64,000 nt of DNA from Agaribacillus sp965228415 (GTDB lineage: Bacteria > Bacteroidota > Bacteroidia > Cytophagales > Cyclobacteriaceae). The stretch lies in the NCBI GenBank assembly GCA_965228415.1, contig OZ245814.1, forward strand, positions 3,968,001-4,032,000, written 5' to 3'. Of the stretch, positions 8,403 to 18,218 are shown piece after piece. Numbering within the stretch: the stretch's first letter is position 1; each line of letters begins with the position of its first letter. Under the pieces are notes generated by a model. It was not told the origin of the DNA, ran no database searches, and saw nothing but the letters and a program-made list of their open reading frames with translations. A program made the position numbers and the translations under genes.

Positions 8403-11400
8403 ATGGTACTAAAACTACTAAAAAAAATTTTGATTATGTCCAAATACGCGATTTTTGGCATATTGATACAATGCATACTTTATTCTTTTGTACTTGCCAA
8501 TTCTACTAAAGCACAAAAAAAGAGCATTGAAGAGATCCACATCACAGTTGAACTGGATAATCTAAGTATTAGAGAAACCTTCAAAAAATTAGAAACACTG
8601 ACTGACTTTGAATTTGCCTATAAGCAAAGAATTTTAAACCCGAGGAAAAGATTAAATTTTGATAGGCAATATACGTCATTGGCCAATTTGCTTCGAAATA
8701 TCTCCAAGGAAGCAAACCTGGGATTCAAGCGGGTAAATGAGATCATTTATGTAAACAAAAAGGAGGGCGAATCAATTGTAGAAGTTTTGAGAAACCCGAT
8801 TGTCGATGAAAAAACCATTTCCGGCAAGGTCACAGATGAAAATGGCGTCGGGCTTCCCGGCGCAAACGTCCTTGCCAAAGAATCAAATATCGGCACCGTC
8901 ACAGACATCGATGGCAATTATAAATTAAGTATCCCCGGCGAGGCTGGTATATTGATCTTTTCATACGTAGGATATTTAACGGAAGAAGTTGAGATTAACG
9001 GCAGAGACGTGGTCGATGTACAGTTGGTTCCCGATGTAGAGACGCTTTCGGAAGTTGTAGTCGTTGGCTACGGCACGGTCCAAAGAAAAGATCTCACCGG
9101 GGCTGTTACTTCGGTTACCGGTGAAGAAATACAAAAAACACCTGCGAATACTTTTGTGCAGTCGCTGCAGGGAAGGGTTGCAGGCGTTGACATCCGGGCC
9201 GCTTCAAATGCACCTGGCGGAGGTATCCGGATCCGGGTAAGGGGCACCAACTCCATCAATGCTTCAAGTGAACCGCTGTATGTGATCGATGGTTTTCCCA
9301 TCGACAATATCAATTTTACGCCCCAGGGAGCAGGCAATAATGCGCGCGCAGCCGATCCTTTATCCTCTATCAGTCCAAATGAAATCGCTTCGATTGAGGT
9401 TTTAAAAGATGCATCAGCTACCGCCATATATGGTGCCCGTGGTGCCAATGGTGTGGTGATCATTACCACCAAAAGGGGAAAACATGGCAAGGCCAGCATT
9501 AACTTTGATTACTCGGTAAATGTGGCCAAAGTCAGAAAAAAGCTGGACCTGGCCAATGCGGAAGAACTGGCCATTCTGACCAATGAATGGGCCGTAAATA
9601 ACGGGCAGCCCCTCATTTACGATGGTGTCAACAAACCCCTTCCCGAAGAACTGGGAGAAGGCACCGATTGGCAGGATGTTATTTTCAGGACGGCACTCAC
9701 CCATACCTATAACCTGTCCATTTCAGGTGGCACTGAAAATACCAAATATCTGTTATCGGGAAGCTACCTGGATCAGGACGGGATTATTATAGAATCGAAC
9801 TTTAAACGGGCCGGCATAAAGTTTAACCTGGATCAAAGGGTCAGCGACCGGATTAATCTTGGGTTTAACCTTAATGCAAACCGGTCAGTTAATGATGCTG
9901 TACCATCTGACGGGTCTGGTTTCCAGCACGACAGTCCTTTGTGGAATGCCCTCGCTACTACACCGGTTATTCCGGTAAGAGATGCAGACGGTAACTTTGT
10001 GCACAACCATGATGAAACGGTAAAAATACTTGAAAACCCTGTTTCGATAGCGGAAACAAGAACAGATATTGCCTACACCAATCGTATACTGAGCAATGCG
10101 TTTGTCGATATTGAGGTATTAGAGGGCCTTACTTTCAGAGGCAATTTCGGTGCCGACATTATTAATTCCAAACGCAATGTATATATTCCATCCACAGCCG
10201 AAACGCAGGCTTTACCCAACCTTGGTATTGCCTCAGTGGGCACCGTCCAAAGCGTTAACTGGTTGGCGGAATATACTTTGACGTATAAGAAAGCATTTGG
10301 AACAGATCATCGGTTGACAGCACTGGCCGGTTATACCGTACAAACCCGTCAGACCGAAAATGTTTTTAGCCGTTCCGATGAGTTCTTTACCGATAAGCTT
10401 GAATTCAACAATCTGGGGGTCGGTGCCAACCCAAGGCCGTCTGGCAGTGGATCGACAGAGACCGGCCTATTATCTTATATCGGAAGGGTAAACTACATAT
10501 TTAAGGATAGATATATCTTCACAGGTACATTGAGAAGAGATGGTTCATCAAAATTTGGGGATGATAATAAGTGGGGCGTCTTTCCCTCTGCTGCGCTGGC
10601 CTGGAGGATTGGTGATGAAAGCTTCATGCAGAATGCCGGAATATTTAGTGATTTAAAATTGAGAACCAGCTATGGGTTAACAGGTAACCAAAATATAGGT
10701 TCCTATGCATCCCTGGCACTTTACAATTCCACAAGACCAATTATCGGGGGAGCACCGGTGATTGGACTGGTACCTAACAGAATACCCAATCCGGACCTGA
10801 AGTGGGAGAAGACTTCACAGTTTAATGCCGGCGTTGATATGGAGCTATTGGATGGAAAAATCAATTTCTCAGTTGATTATTATATCAAGAGAACCAGCGA
10901 TCTTTTACTAAATGTATCCATTCCCAACCAATCGGGATATGGCAATAGCATCCAGAATATCGGAGAAGTAGAGAACAAGGGATTCGAATTTAGCCTGGGC
11001 TTTAATAATGCTTTTGGCGAGCTTCAATGGAACGCGAACTTTAACGTGTCCATTAACAGAAATAAGCTGGTGTCTCTGCCTGAAGGTACCGAAAGATTAA
11101 TCTTTGGTATTGGAAGAGGAGAGTCTGCTCATGGCCGTTCTATTGCCATACCCGGCAAGCCTCTTGGTTTATTTTACGGGTATCGTTTTGGAGGAATATG
11201 GCAGACAGAAGAAGAAATTATCGAAGCCGGTAATACCGTCGGAGGAATCAATCGACCCGGATTGGTCAGATATGAAGACCTGAACGGGGATGGATTTAAT
11301 CGAAATGATGATGACAGGGAGATCGTTGGAGACCCAAATCCAGATTTCATATTCGGCATTGCCAATGATTTCACGTATAAAAATTTCGGACTGAGCATTT

Positions 11401-11840
11401 TTATCAATGGAAGCTATGGCAATGAAATCGCCGACCTGAATCGCATCGGTTTATTAGCCCAACCGCAAAAGCACAATGTCTACCAGCAGGTTTTTGATGA
11501 GCGATGGCAAGGGCCTGGTACGGGCAACACCATTGAAACGCCTTTGACAAACGCCGGTGAATGGAAAAACTTTAGTGACAGAGATGTCCTGGACGGCTCA
11601 TATTTAAGGGTAAAGACCATTAACCTTTCATACAATCTGCCGGTCAGCTCGCTTGGAAAGGAGTGGCTCCGAAATGCCCAGATCTATGTGGCAGGTGATA
11701 ACCTTATTACCATTACCAATTACACCGGATTTGATCCCGAGGTAGATCTTTACCAAAGCCAGAATGTGCAATTAGGCGTAGATAACGGTGCTTACCCTGC
11801 AGCCAAAAGTATCAGATTTGGCGTCAAATTAGGTTTTTAA
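8403..11840 (+). CDS. SusC/RagA TonB-dependent transporter with STN signalling domain
   Basis: I choose the ATG at 8403 (1145 residues) because a typical signal peptide follows (hydrophobic stretch ending ANSTKAQ). A longer reading from 8319 adds a non-signal leader. Domains in order: STN signalling domain (~45-115), carboxypeptidase-regulatory-like beta-sandwich (TISGKVTDENGVGLPGANV), plug (VVVGYGTVQRKDLTGAVTS) and a 22-strand barrel ending in a hydrophobic aromatic residue (VKLGF). The STN domain is the feature that links it to the FecR and sigma pair upstream. It forms a pedal-bin uptake complex with the SusD encoded 24 bp downstream. The ligand is unknown. Confidence 0.95.
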   Translation: MVLKLLKKILIMSKYAIFGILIQCILYSFVLANSTKAQKKSIEEIHITVELDNLSIRETFKKLETLTDFEFAYKQRILNPRKRLNFDRQYTSLANLLRNISKEANLGFKRVNEIIYVNKKEGESIVEVLRNPIVDEKTISGKVTDENGVGLPGANVLAKESNIGTVTDIDGNYKLSIPGEAGILIFSYVGYLTEEVEINGRDVVDVQLVPDVETLSEVVVVGYGTVQRKDLTGAVTSVTGEEIQKTPANTFVQSLQGRVAGVDIRAASNAPGGGIRIRVRGTNSINASSEPLYVIDGFPIDNINFTPQGAGNNARAADPLSSISPNEIASIEVLKDASATAIYGARGANGVVIITTKRGKHGKASINFDYSVNVAKVRKKLDLANAEELAILTNEWAVNNGQPLIYDGVNKPLPEELGEGTDWQDVIFRTALTHTYNLSISGGTENTKYLLSGSYLDQDGIIIESNFKRAGIKFNLDQRVSDRINLGFNLNANRSVNDAVPSDGSGFQHDSPLWNALATTPVIPVRDADGNFVHNHDETVKILENPVSIAETRTDIAYTNRILSNAFVDIEVLEGLTFRGNFGADIINSKRNVYIPSTAETQALPNLGIASVGTVQSVNWLAEYTLTYKKAFGTDHRLTALAGYTVQTRQTENVFSRSDEFFTDKLEFNNLGVGANPRPSGSGSTETGLLSYIGRVNYIFKDRYIFTGTLRRDGSSKFGDDNKWGVFPSAALAWRIGDESFMQNAGIFSDLKLRTSYGLTGNQNIGSYASLALYNSTRPIIGGAPVIGLVPNRIPNPDLKWEKTSQFNAGVDMELLDGKINFSVDYYIKRTSDLLLNVSIPNQSGYGNSIQNIGEVENKGFEFSLGFNNAFGELQWNANFNVSINRNKLVSLPEGTERLIFGIGRGESAHGRSIAIPGKPLGLFYGYRFGGIWQTEEEIIEAGNTVGGINRPGLVRYEDLNGDGFNRNDDDREIVGDPNPDFIFGIANDFTYKNFGLSIFINGSYGNEIADLNRIGLLAQPQKHNVYQQVFDERWQGPGTGNTIETPLTNAGEWKNFSDRDVLDGSYLRVKTINLSYNLPVSSLGKEWLRNAQIYVAGDNLITITNYTGFDPEVDLYQSQNVQLGVDNGAYPAAKSIRFGVKLGF

Positions 11841-11864
11841 ATACAAATTGAAAAGAATAATACA

Positions 11865-13316
11865 ATGAGAGATATAATAAAAATTTTATTGCTGGCACCC
11901 GCAATCTTCCTTGGAGCTTGCGAAGATGTGCTGGTTGAAGATCCACCAAGTAATATCAGTATAAACAGTTTTTATCAGTCTGAAAGCGATGCGCTGGCGG
12001 GCTTGTTTGGCGCTTACAGTAACATATATGGCTTTTATGGGAGTAATGCCTTATTGTATGGAGAAATGAATGCTGATGATATGGTTGTATCACCTATAGT
12101 ACCGGATAATTTTACATGGGATGAATTCACCTATAACAGTGATGTTACCGGTGGCATTTGGTCTAATGGTTTTCAGGGAATTAACCGCGCCAATGAAGTG
12201 ATATTTTATACGGAGAACATTGAGTTTGACACTGACCGTAAAGCAGACCTGATTGCTGAGGCCAAAGCATTGAGAGCATTGTTTTATTTTCATTTGGTGC
12301 GTGCAATGGGTGGTGTGCCGCTATATGAAAACCCAACACAGGGGTTTGATAACGTGAATGCACCAAGGGCTACCGAAGATGAGATTTACAATTTGGTTAT
12401 CCGTGATCTGAGTGCGGCTGCCGCTGAGCTCCCCGCTACAAATGATCCCGGGCGAATTAACGGCGACGTGGCCAATGCCTTGCTGGCAAGAATACATTTG
12501 TACAAAGGAGACTATGCCAATGCCCTGACCCATGCCAGGAATGTGATCAATTCCGGCAGATATGATCTTTTTGATGACTATGCAGATATCTTCAGCTCTG
12601 AAAATGATAATGGCATAGAACACATTTTTCAAATTCAATATTTAAGTGGTGAAAGAAACAATATTGTTCCGGGACTGTTTGGGCCAAGGGCTCCATCAGG
12701 GCCCTTCGGCAAATCATTCTGGGCAGGTACGGTGGTTCCCGGAAGTTATGCGCCATCTGCAGAATTTATCGCAGATAACCCTGCCTCCTACCGCAGATCC
12801 GTAACACTGGCCGATCAATATGAACATATTGACGGCGTCACCGGTACCATCACAATGGATGAAGTCTACGGCGGGAGTTTCCCTTATTATATCAGCAAAT
12901 TTGATGACAGGGCAGCAGAGTTACAATCCGGCATTAACTTTACGGTAATCAGGTACGCAGATATATTGCTAATCGCCGCCGAAGCGTTGAACGAAGTCGA
13001 ACCTGGTAATAACGAAAAGTATACCTGGATCAACCGAATACGCGAAAGGGCCAGAAATGGTGTTGCAACCGACCTGCCTGATTTATCTGGATTATCACAG
13101 GAAGATTTCAAAACGGCAGTTTGGGAGGAACGAAGGTTTGAGCTGGCATTTGAGGGGCAAAGGGCCTGGGATCTGAAAAGGACCAATAGATTTTTAACAA
13201 ATCTGAGGGCTCAAGGCAAAAACGTCGAGGATTTCATGCTACTTTTTCCTATTCCCGACGCACAAACTGAATTGAATACCAACCTGGTCCAAAATCCGGG
13301 ATGGGCTGGAGAGTAA
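11865..13316 (+). CDS. SusD/RagB surface lipoprotein
   Basis: This 483-residue outer-membrane lipoprotein has its acceptor Cys at residue 19 (FLGACED), followed by acidic residues that suit surface export. It shows the TPR-like SusD fold: N-terminal NRANEVIFYTENI, then AEAKALRALFYFHLVRAMGGVPL, and the C-terminal RYADILLIAAEALNE and WEERRFELAFEGQRAWDLKR signatures. It caps the SusC barrel and captures substrate. It starts 24 bp after the susC stop and is followed by a terminator. Confidence 0.95.
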   Translation: MRDIIKILLLAPAIFLGACEDVLVEDPPSNISINSFYQSESDALAGLFGAYSNIYGFYGSNALLYGEMNADDMVVSPIVPDNFTWDEFTYNSDVTGGIWSNGFQGINRANEVIFYTENIEFDTDRKADLIAEAKALRALFYFHLVRAMGGVPLYENPTQGFDNVNAPRATEDEIYNLVIRDLSAAAAELPATNDPGRINGDVANALLARIHLYKGDYANALTHARNVINSGRYDLFDDYADIFSSENDNGIEHIFQIQYLSGERNNIVPGLFGPRAPSGPFGKSFWAGTVVPGSYAPSAEFIADNPASYRRSVTLADQYEHIDGVTGTITMDEVYGGSFPYYISKFDDRAAELQSGINFTVIRYADILLIAAEALNEVEPGNNEKYTWINRIRERARNGVATDLPDLSGLSQEDFKTAVWEERRFELAFEGQRAWDLKRTNRFLTNLRAQGKNVEDFMLLFPIPDAQTELNTNLVQNPGWAGE

Positions 13317-13353
13317 GATAAACTTATTGTAATATTAAGAAATACCCGTGATT

Positions 13354-13386
13354 AAGAAGAGGTAGTGAAATGCCTCTTCTTTTTTA
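13354..13386 (+). terminator. Rho-independent terminator after susCD
   Basis: AAGAAGAGG (13354-13362) pairs with CCTCTTCTT (13373-13381) around a 10-base loop and runs into TTTTT. It closes the susC/susD unit, so the phosphatase gene at 13432 probably has its own promoter or depends on read-through. Confidence 0.8.
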
Positions 13387-13431
13387 ATATTTTAAAATAA
13401 ATCCTTGAAATAGAATAATTATTCCCGCTTT

Positions 13432-16167
13432 ATGGAACAGCATACCGATCGTTCAAATGATAGCTTTATTAATAGAAGAGAGTTTGTTAAAAAGGCCTCT
13501 ATAACAACAGGAACAGCAGCCATCATGCCTTCATTACCTGGATTTGGCGCTAAATCTTCAAATGCAAAAACGATAAAATTGGATGACTTTCAAAGGCCTG
13601 ACAGTCTTTATCATGGAAGTTCGTGGGAAAGCTTAAATCCCGGCTACTGGCAAATAAAAAACAATTCCCTTAGACGCCGATTAAAAAATGTAGGTGACCG
13701 GGCGCGCCAAACCGGTTTTCCATATCACTATGAGACCCACCAGATAAAAGGTAAAGAAACCGGCGTAATGGAGGTAGCATATGATCCCTCACTGCCATTG
13801 GGAATAATCTGGAACAGAAACTGGAAACTTACCGGAGACTATGCTATCGCCGTATCTGGCAGCATACACACGCTGACTCCTGATTCGTCGCAATCAGGTG
13901 AGGGGGCAGATTGGCTTATGTTTCAAAAAGGTAATGGTGTGGCAGGAATTGCCTTTGGCGGTAAAACGCAGTTCGAAAGTTTTTACCCCAATAAGAACGC
14001 CAGCTGGATGGCTGTCATAAAAGATGATAATACATTTAGTATAGCAAGACATGCAAACTGGTCACTGGAAACGGCCGATAAGGGAGGAAGCGTCAAGATA
14101 AAACCGATTAAAAAAGGAGACAAATTTAAAATTGAGCTAAAGGTAAAGCAACGTAGAAAAGGAAGTGATGTAACCGCACGATTGACTTTGAATGATATTA
14201 ATCAATATGAGGTCAAAAGTTTTATTGACGAAATACAAAGGACTGACGGATACCCGGGAATTGCCGGACGTGGACTTTTGGATTTCTCCATAAATGATAT
14301 ACAAATTGAGCACGGGAAAAACCAGGCATTAAATGCGCTGATTAATGAATGCCATAGTTGCTATGCTTTAGGCGACACACTGCAACAGGAAAATGGAAAA
14401 TGGAAGGTCCGCTTTATAGCCATATTTCGCAACGATGGTGAAAAAGCGGAAATACGGATTAGTGGTGAACCTAAGCCTTCGCAAGGCTGGCAATCGATTA
14501 AACCCGCCGGAAGTGGCTCGATAATCAGCAATGATTTCAGAAGAAATACCGCGATTATTGATGTTATACTTCCTTACAATCCCTCGGAAAAGACGATGTA
14601 TTATACCATCTGGAAGGACAATGAAGATGTGACTACGGATCCCAGGGTTGGTACTGATGGAGCAGGGCCCGGAACCGGGATGGTTGGTGATATACCCTCA
14701 GACGGAAGATATGTCGGCCGCCTGCCGCAACTAAAAGCCCCTTACAAACTATGTGGGCTGAGCTGTCATGCCATCAGCGGAGGAGGTCCCAAATTGCCCG
14801 GAAGTAAACGTTGGGAGGGTTTTTACGTACACGATCAACCTACTTACGGTGCCTACAAACATCTCGAGGACTATAATTTTCAGGTAATGCTGTGGGAGGA
14901 TGATATCTGGTACATGGAGTTGCTACTCTATCCACCAAGTACCGACGATGCCTATAAAGTTGTTACCACTTCAATTTGCGGACCTACAAGCCGGTGGCAA
15001 ATGATGCGCCATTGGAATATACTTAATCCCGGAGACCATGACCACGGTATGGATGATGTTAAAGGACCGGAGCAGATAGCTATCAGAAATCATAAAGATC
15101 TGGGACAGGATCCCGGCTACATGATCCGCAATTTTCAGATCGTCAGCCATCTGATGACCGGAAAAGAAAACCCATCAGGCAAAGACAACCCAAAGCGTTG
15201 GCGTAAATGGAAAATGCCCAATAAAGACTTTACGTTGATGATTATGGACTCCCGTTTGTGGAGAAGCTCCCAAGACACCAACATTTGGGACGATGAGGGT
15301 TGGGGTCATAAAGAAAACCTTTATGACCGGACCGATCCCACCAGAAGCCTTCTGGGTGAGGAGCAATTTGCATGGCTTCAGGAAAATATTCGAACCGATA
15401 CATCGCCGGTTATTTGTCTTACCGGAATCAATGCGCTGCATACCATTTGGAAAGGCACCTATTGGGGAAAGCGAGCGGAGCAACTGGGATCATTTAATGC
15501 CCGGGACCGGGTAGCTGCCGATTATGCCGGCTGGGTCGGTGCCGGCGCAGATAGAATACTGGAACTGCTCGGGAGCCGCGACGGCATAGTTACGGTGTAC
15601 GGGGATGTGCATAATGGTAGCATTATCAAAAATACCGGGCATAATCTTTATGAATGTTCTTTCGGGCCAATAGGCAGAAGTGGCGGCCGCGAAGTAGTCG
15701 ATGGATTTGGCCCCTTGATGAAAGATTTTGACGGAAGAGAACTAGAGGCCATTGCACTTTATCATCAGAAATATGATAACGTCATGCTCAGGAAAGAAAT
15801 CGGACCCTTCTATTGGAATTTTTTAGAAATGATGTTCGATCCCCGCGACAACAAACAAAAGATCGAATTCAAGATACGGAATCTTATCGACGCGCCTTCC
15901 GACCGCTATCGCGGCGGCAATTTCGTATCGGACGCCATCTCCAACACCGGCAGGCCAATCGCATGCAGCATACCCAAGATCAAAACTTTGCCGGATGCCG
16001 ACATTCTTTTTCTACGTGACAACGGTCAGCCCATTCGAGGCTGCCGAAGTACTGCCGAGGGATCAGTATCAGTGGCAGGATTGGTGGATGTTATGCCGGG
16101 ACAAAAGGTCTTAATGGTTGCTAATGACGGAAAACAGGTTGATTCTCAAATACTGATTACAGGGTGA
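13432..16167 (+). CDS. Tat-exported PhoD-like metallophosphoesterase with large N-terminal domain
   Basis: This 911-residue protein starts with a twin-arginine signal (NRREFVKKASITTGTAAIM). Residues ~40-300 form a beta-rich domain that looks like a LamG/concanavalin-type module. The C-terminal part resembles PhoD alkaline phosphatases: a GDHDHGMDD metal-site-like motif, LGEEQFAWLQENI near residue 640, and the late histidine motif GDVHNGS near 724. PhoD enzymes are Fe/Ca phosphodiesterases/monoesterases that need folded export, which fits Tat. It follows the susCD terminator by ~45 bp and probably acts on the ligand of that locus, suggesting a phosphorylated glycan (inference). The 3' end has a decayed copy at 3985-4385. 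Substrate uncertain. Confidence 0.75.
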   Translation: MEQHTDRSNDSFINRREFVKKASITTGTAAIMPSLPGFGAKSSNAKTIKLDDFQRPDSLYHGSSWESLNPGYWQIKNNSLRRRLKNVGDRARQTGFPYHYETHQIKGKETGVMEVAYDPSLPLGIIWNRNWKLTGDYAIAVSGSIHTLTPDSSQSGEGADWLMFQKGNGVAGIAFGGKTQFESFYPNKNASWMAVIKDDNTFSIARHANWSLETADKGGSVKIKPIKKGDKFKIELKVKQRRKGSDVTARLTLNDINQYEVKSFIDEIQRTDGYPGIAGRGLLDFSINDIQIEHGKNQALNALINECHSCYALGDTLQQENGKWKVRFIAIFRNDGEKAEIRISGEPKPSQGWQSIKPAGSGSIISNDFRRNTAIIDVILPYNPSEKTMYYTIWKDNEDVTTDPRVGTDGAGPGTGMVGDIPSDGRYVGRLPQLKAPYKLCGLSCHAISGGGPKLPGSKRWEGFYVHDQPTYGAYKHLEDYNFQVMLWEDDIWYMELLLYPPSTDDAYKVVTTSICGPTSRWQMMRHWNILNPGDHDHGMDDVKGPEQIAIRNHKDLGQDPGYMIRNFQIVSHLMTGKENPSGKDNPKRWRKWKMPNKDFTLMIMDSRLWRSSQDTNIWDDEGWGHKENLYDRTDPTRSLLGEEQFAWLQENIRTDTSPVICLTGINALHTIWKGTYWGKRAEQLGSFNARDRVAADYAGWVGAGADRILELLGSRDGIVTVYGDVHNGSIIKNTGHNLYECSFGPIGRSGGREVVDGFGPLMKDFDGRELEAIALYHQKYDNVMLRKEIGPFYWNFLEMMFDPRDNKQKIEFKIRNLIDAPSDRYRGGNFVSDAISNTGRPIACSIPKIKTLPDADILFLRDNGQPIRGCRSTAEGSVSVAGLVDVMPGQKVLMVANDGKQVDSQILITG

Positions 16168-16194
16168 GATTTAATATTCTCTAAAAGCACAGAC

Positions 16195-16223
16195 GTGCCA
16201 GCAGCGGAAAATACTGTTGGCAC
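16195..16223 (+). terminator. Hairpin terminator after the phosphatase gene
   Basis: GTGCCAGCAG (16195-16204) pairs with CTGTTGGCAC (16214-16223), with one G-U pair. The same element, with compensating changes that keep the stem, follows the decayed copy at 4414-4445. Only a short T-rich stretch follows on this strand. Confidence 0.65.
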
Positions 16224-16630
16224 ATTTGCAAAGTTGCCTTGCAGGGATAAGGGGATCAATATCGAACCTTATTATTGCAGATCTAAAAAGTATTTTAGTA
16301 TTCCCCGACGCAGCTTGAAAAACTCTTAGAAATATTTATCGAATTGATAATTCTAATGGGTAAAAAATAATCCCGTTCCATATGATAATATATTGGCTTT
16401 TTATTTTAAACCTTCCTTTGTCGTGTTAATCCTGCTCAAATGTCAGGCGAAAGAATCTATTGTGGTTACTTGATTAACTTCATTCTTATAAAATTACTTT
16501 TGTTTCACAGACAGATTATCTAAGTTTATAATTACCACTTGTATGTTGTCATAGGGGTTAGGAAAGTTTGAAAAGGGATTACATATATTGAGATGTTGGT
16601 ATTCATTTGGTAAGTGGCTGGCTTTAAAAC
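16224..16630. other. Intergenic region, no gene seen
   Basis: About 400 bp of AT-rich sequence lie between the phosphatase terminator and the DinD fragment. No open reading frame, RNA gene or repeat can be supported. Confidence 0.45.
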
Positions 16631-16867
16631 ATGAAGAAAGAATTAATATCTGAATTGTTCTCCAAATTTGAAGAAGCATGTTATAACCTTGATGGCCTTG
16701 AATGTTGGAGTGCGCGTGAATTGCAGGAAGTGTTTGCATATAAGGATTGGAGAAATTTTGCTAATACCATTGAGAAAGCTTCCAAGGCTTGCGAGAACTC
16801 TGGAGAACGTATAAACGATCATTTCGTTGGCGTCACCAAAATGATCGATATAGGAAAGGGTGGGTAA
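16631..16867 (+). pseudogene. Truncated dinD-like gene (DNA-damage-inducible protein D, N-terminal part)
   Basis: The 78-codon reading matches the N-terminus of DinD family proteins: WSARELQEVF, then the conserved KACENSGERINDHF and a MIDIGKGG segment. Full-length DinD is about 270-290 residues. Here the frame stops right after KGG, where family members continue with the rest of the domain. The following ~130 bases (to about 17000) contain no long frame but could be decayed remainder. DinD in E. coli is LexA-regulated and inhibits RecA filaments. This copy is almost certainly non-functional. It is an orphan beside unrelated genes. Confidence 0.7.
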
Positions 16868-17060
16868 AATCGATAATATAACAAGGTTGAAGGTGAAGAA
16901 ATGCAGACCCTCATACCCTATGTTGATTTGTTACCGGGATCATTCACAGCTTAAAGCATTCGCAGAGACACTTATGAATTACATAAGCGGATATATCTCA
17001 TGTAAAGCATTTAGATTTTGTTTTTTATTACTTAAATAATCCTGCTTTAACATTTTTACC

Positions 17061-17711
17061 ATGGGTCAAAAAGCGCCAACAAATACAGGTGAAGTTATAG
17101 ATCTTCCCACATCCGAAAAGAATCCTAAAAAGAAAAAAAACTTCAAAACGATTTTAGGCAAGATCGGTTTGGATATGATCCCGGTGGTGTTTGGGATTCT
17201 TATAGCTTTGTTCCTAAATAATTTGCGGGAAAATTACCAGGACAGAAAGTTGCTTGAAGCCACTTTATCGTCCTTGTCCAAGGAATTCCAAAAAAATATA
17301 GAAGGTATCGAAACTAACCGCCGGCGTTTAATACAGCTGTCGGATACGCTTCGGCATTATAGAGAGGAAGAGATGTACAGTATTTTTGATCTTGCCGCAA
17401 AAGCTGACGGCGTAGGCTTGGCGGAAATTTATTCCACTAACTGGCAGATTTCCCTTAATAACAACAGCCTTCGACTTTTAAATGTCCAAACCATCCATCT
17501 TTTATCAAAAATTGACGAGAAACACCGGGAAATAAATGAGCAGGCATCAATCATTTATCCGATCGTTTACGGCCCCCCTTTCTTCCAAAAAGGGGAAGAA
17601 GGATTAGCATACAGAAAGGGCTTTGAGATTTGGCTCACGGCCTACATTGGGAATGAAAAGGAGTTGCTGACCCTTTATGAGGATTTTGAGAAAGCCGTGG
17701 CAGATCAATAG
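17061..17711 (+). CDS. Single-pass membrane protein of unknown function (DUF6090-like)
   Basis: This 216-residue protein has a basic cytosolic N-terminus (~45 residues, KNPKKKKNFK), one transmembrane helix (MIPVVFGILIALFLNNL, ~50-66) and a helical, partly coiled-coil C-terminal region (residues ~70-216). The helix with NNLRENYQDRK directly after it resembles the Bacteroidota DUF6090 group, which has no assigned function. It converges on the GNAT gene, and no operon partners are visible. Confidence 0.6.
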   Translation: MGQKAPTNTGEVIDLPTSEKNPKKKKNFKTILGKIGLDMIPVVFGILIALFLNNLRENYQDRKLLEATLSSLSKEFQKNIEGIETNRRRLIQLSDTLRHYREEEMYSIFDLAAKADGVGLAEIYSTNWQISLNNNSLRLLNVQTIHLLSKIDEKHREINEQASIIYPIVYGPPFFQKGEEGLAYRKGFEIWLTAYIGNEKELLTLYEDFEKAVADQ

Positions 17712-17764
17712 TGATATACAGGATTCCCATCTTTGCCAGGATCTTTAAATGTAAATCGCCTCGC

Positions 17765-18193
17765 TTAAGTTTTGTCTCTTTTCATTCGCAATACTTTTTG
17801 GTTGGTATCTTCCTGAATATATGCCTTGATCACCGAAAAGTTATGCTTCTTATAAAATGGCTTGCCAATGTCATTTTTGTCAAAGACCTCCACCTCCAAT
17901 GTCTCATGAAATTGACTCATATGATGAACCAACGACGTTCCAATGCCCTTTGAATGGTAGTCCGGATGCACAAATAAGCCCCCTATTTCATTGTTCACCA
18001 TAGAAATAAATCCAACAACCCTACCGGATACTTCATAAACCCAGGTATCTGAGTTGGGTAAGTAAATTTCGGTCATGGCTTTTTTCACCTTGGCATTAAA
18101 ATCATCATCCAAAAAGGGGTGGGCAATGGCAGCTGACATTTCCCAAATACTGATCAATTCAGGGATCTCATTCTCCTTGTATTTTCTTATCAT
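17765..18193 (-). CDS. GNAT-family N-acetyltransferase
   Basis: This 142-residue protein has the GNAT fold. The acetyl-CoA-binding loop is HPDYHSKGIGTSLVHH (~75-90), preceded by the strand GLFVHPD and followed by a FYKKHNF motif typical of the YjaB/RimI-like small acetyltransferases. Its start lies 25 bp after the stop of the TetR gene, so both are probably one operon controlled by the palindrome at 18768-18805. The acceptor (amine, antibiotic or protein) is unknown. Confidence 0.82.
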   Translation of the reverse strand: MIRKYKENEIPELISIWEMSAAIAHPFLDDDFNAKVKKAMTEIYLPNSDTWVYEVSGRVVGFISMVNNEIGGLFVHPDYHSKGIGTSLVHHMSQFHETLEVEVFDKNDIGKPFYKKHNFSVIKAYIQEDTNQKVLRMKRDKT

Positions 18194-18218
18194 ATGTTTT
18201 ACCAGCTTTAGGTATTTT

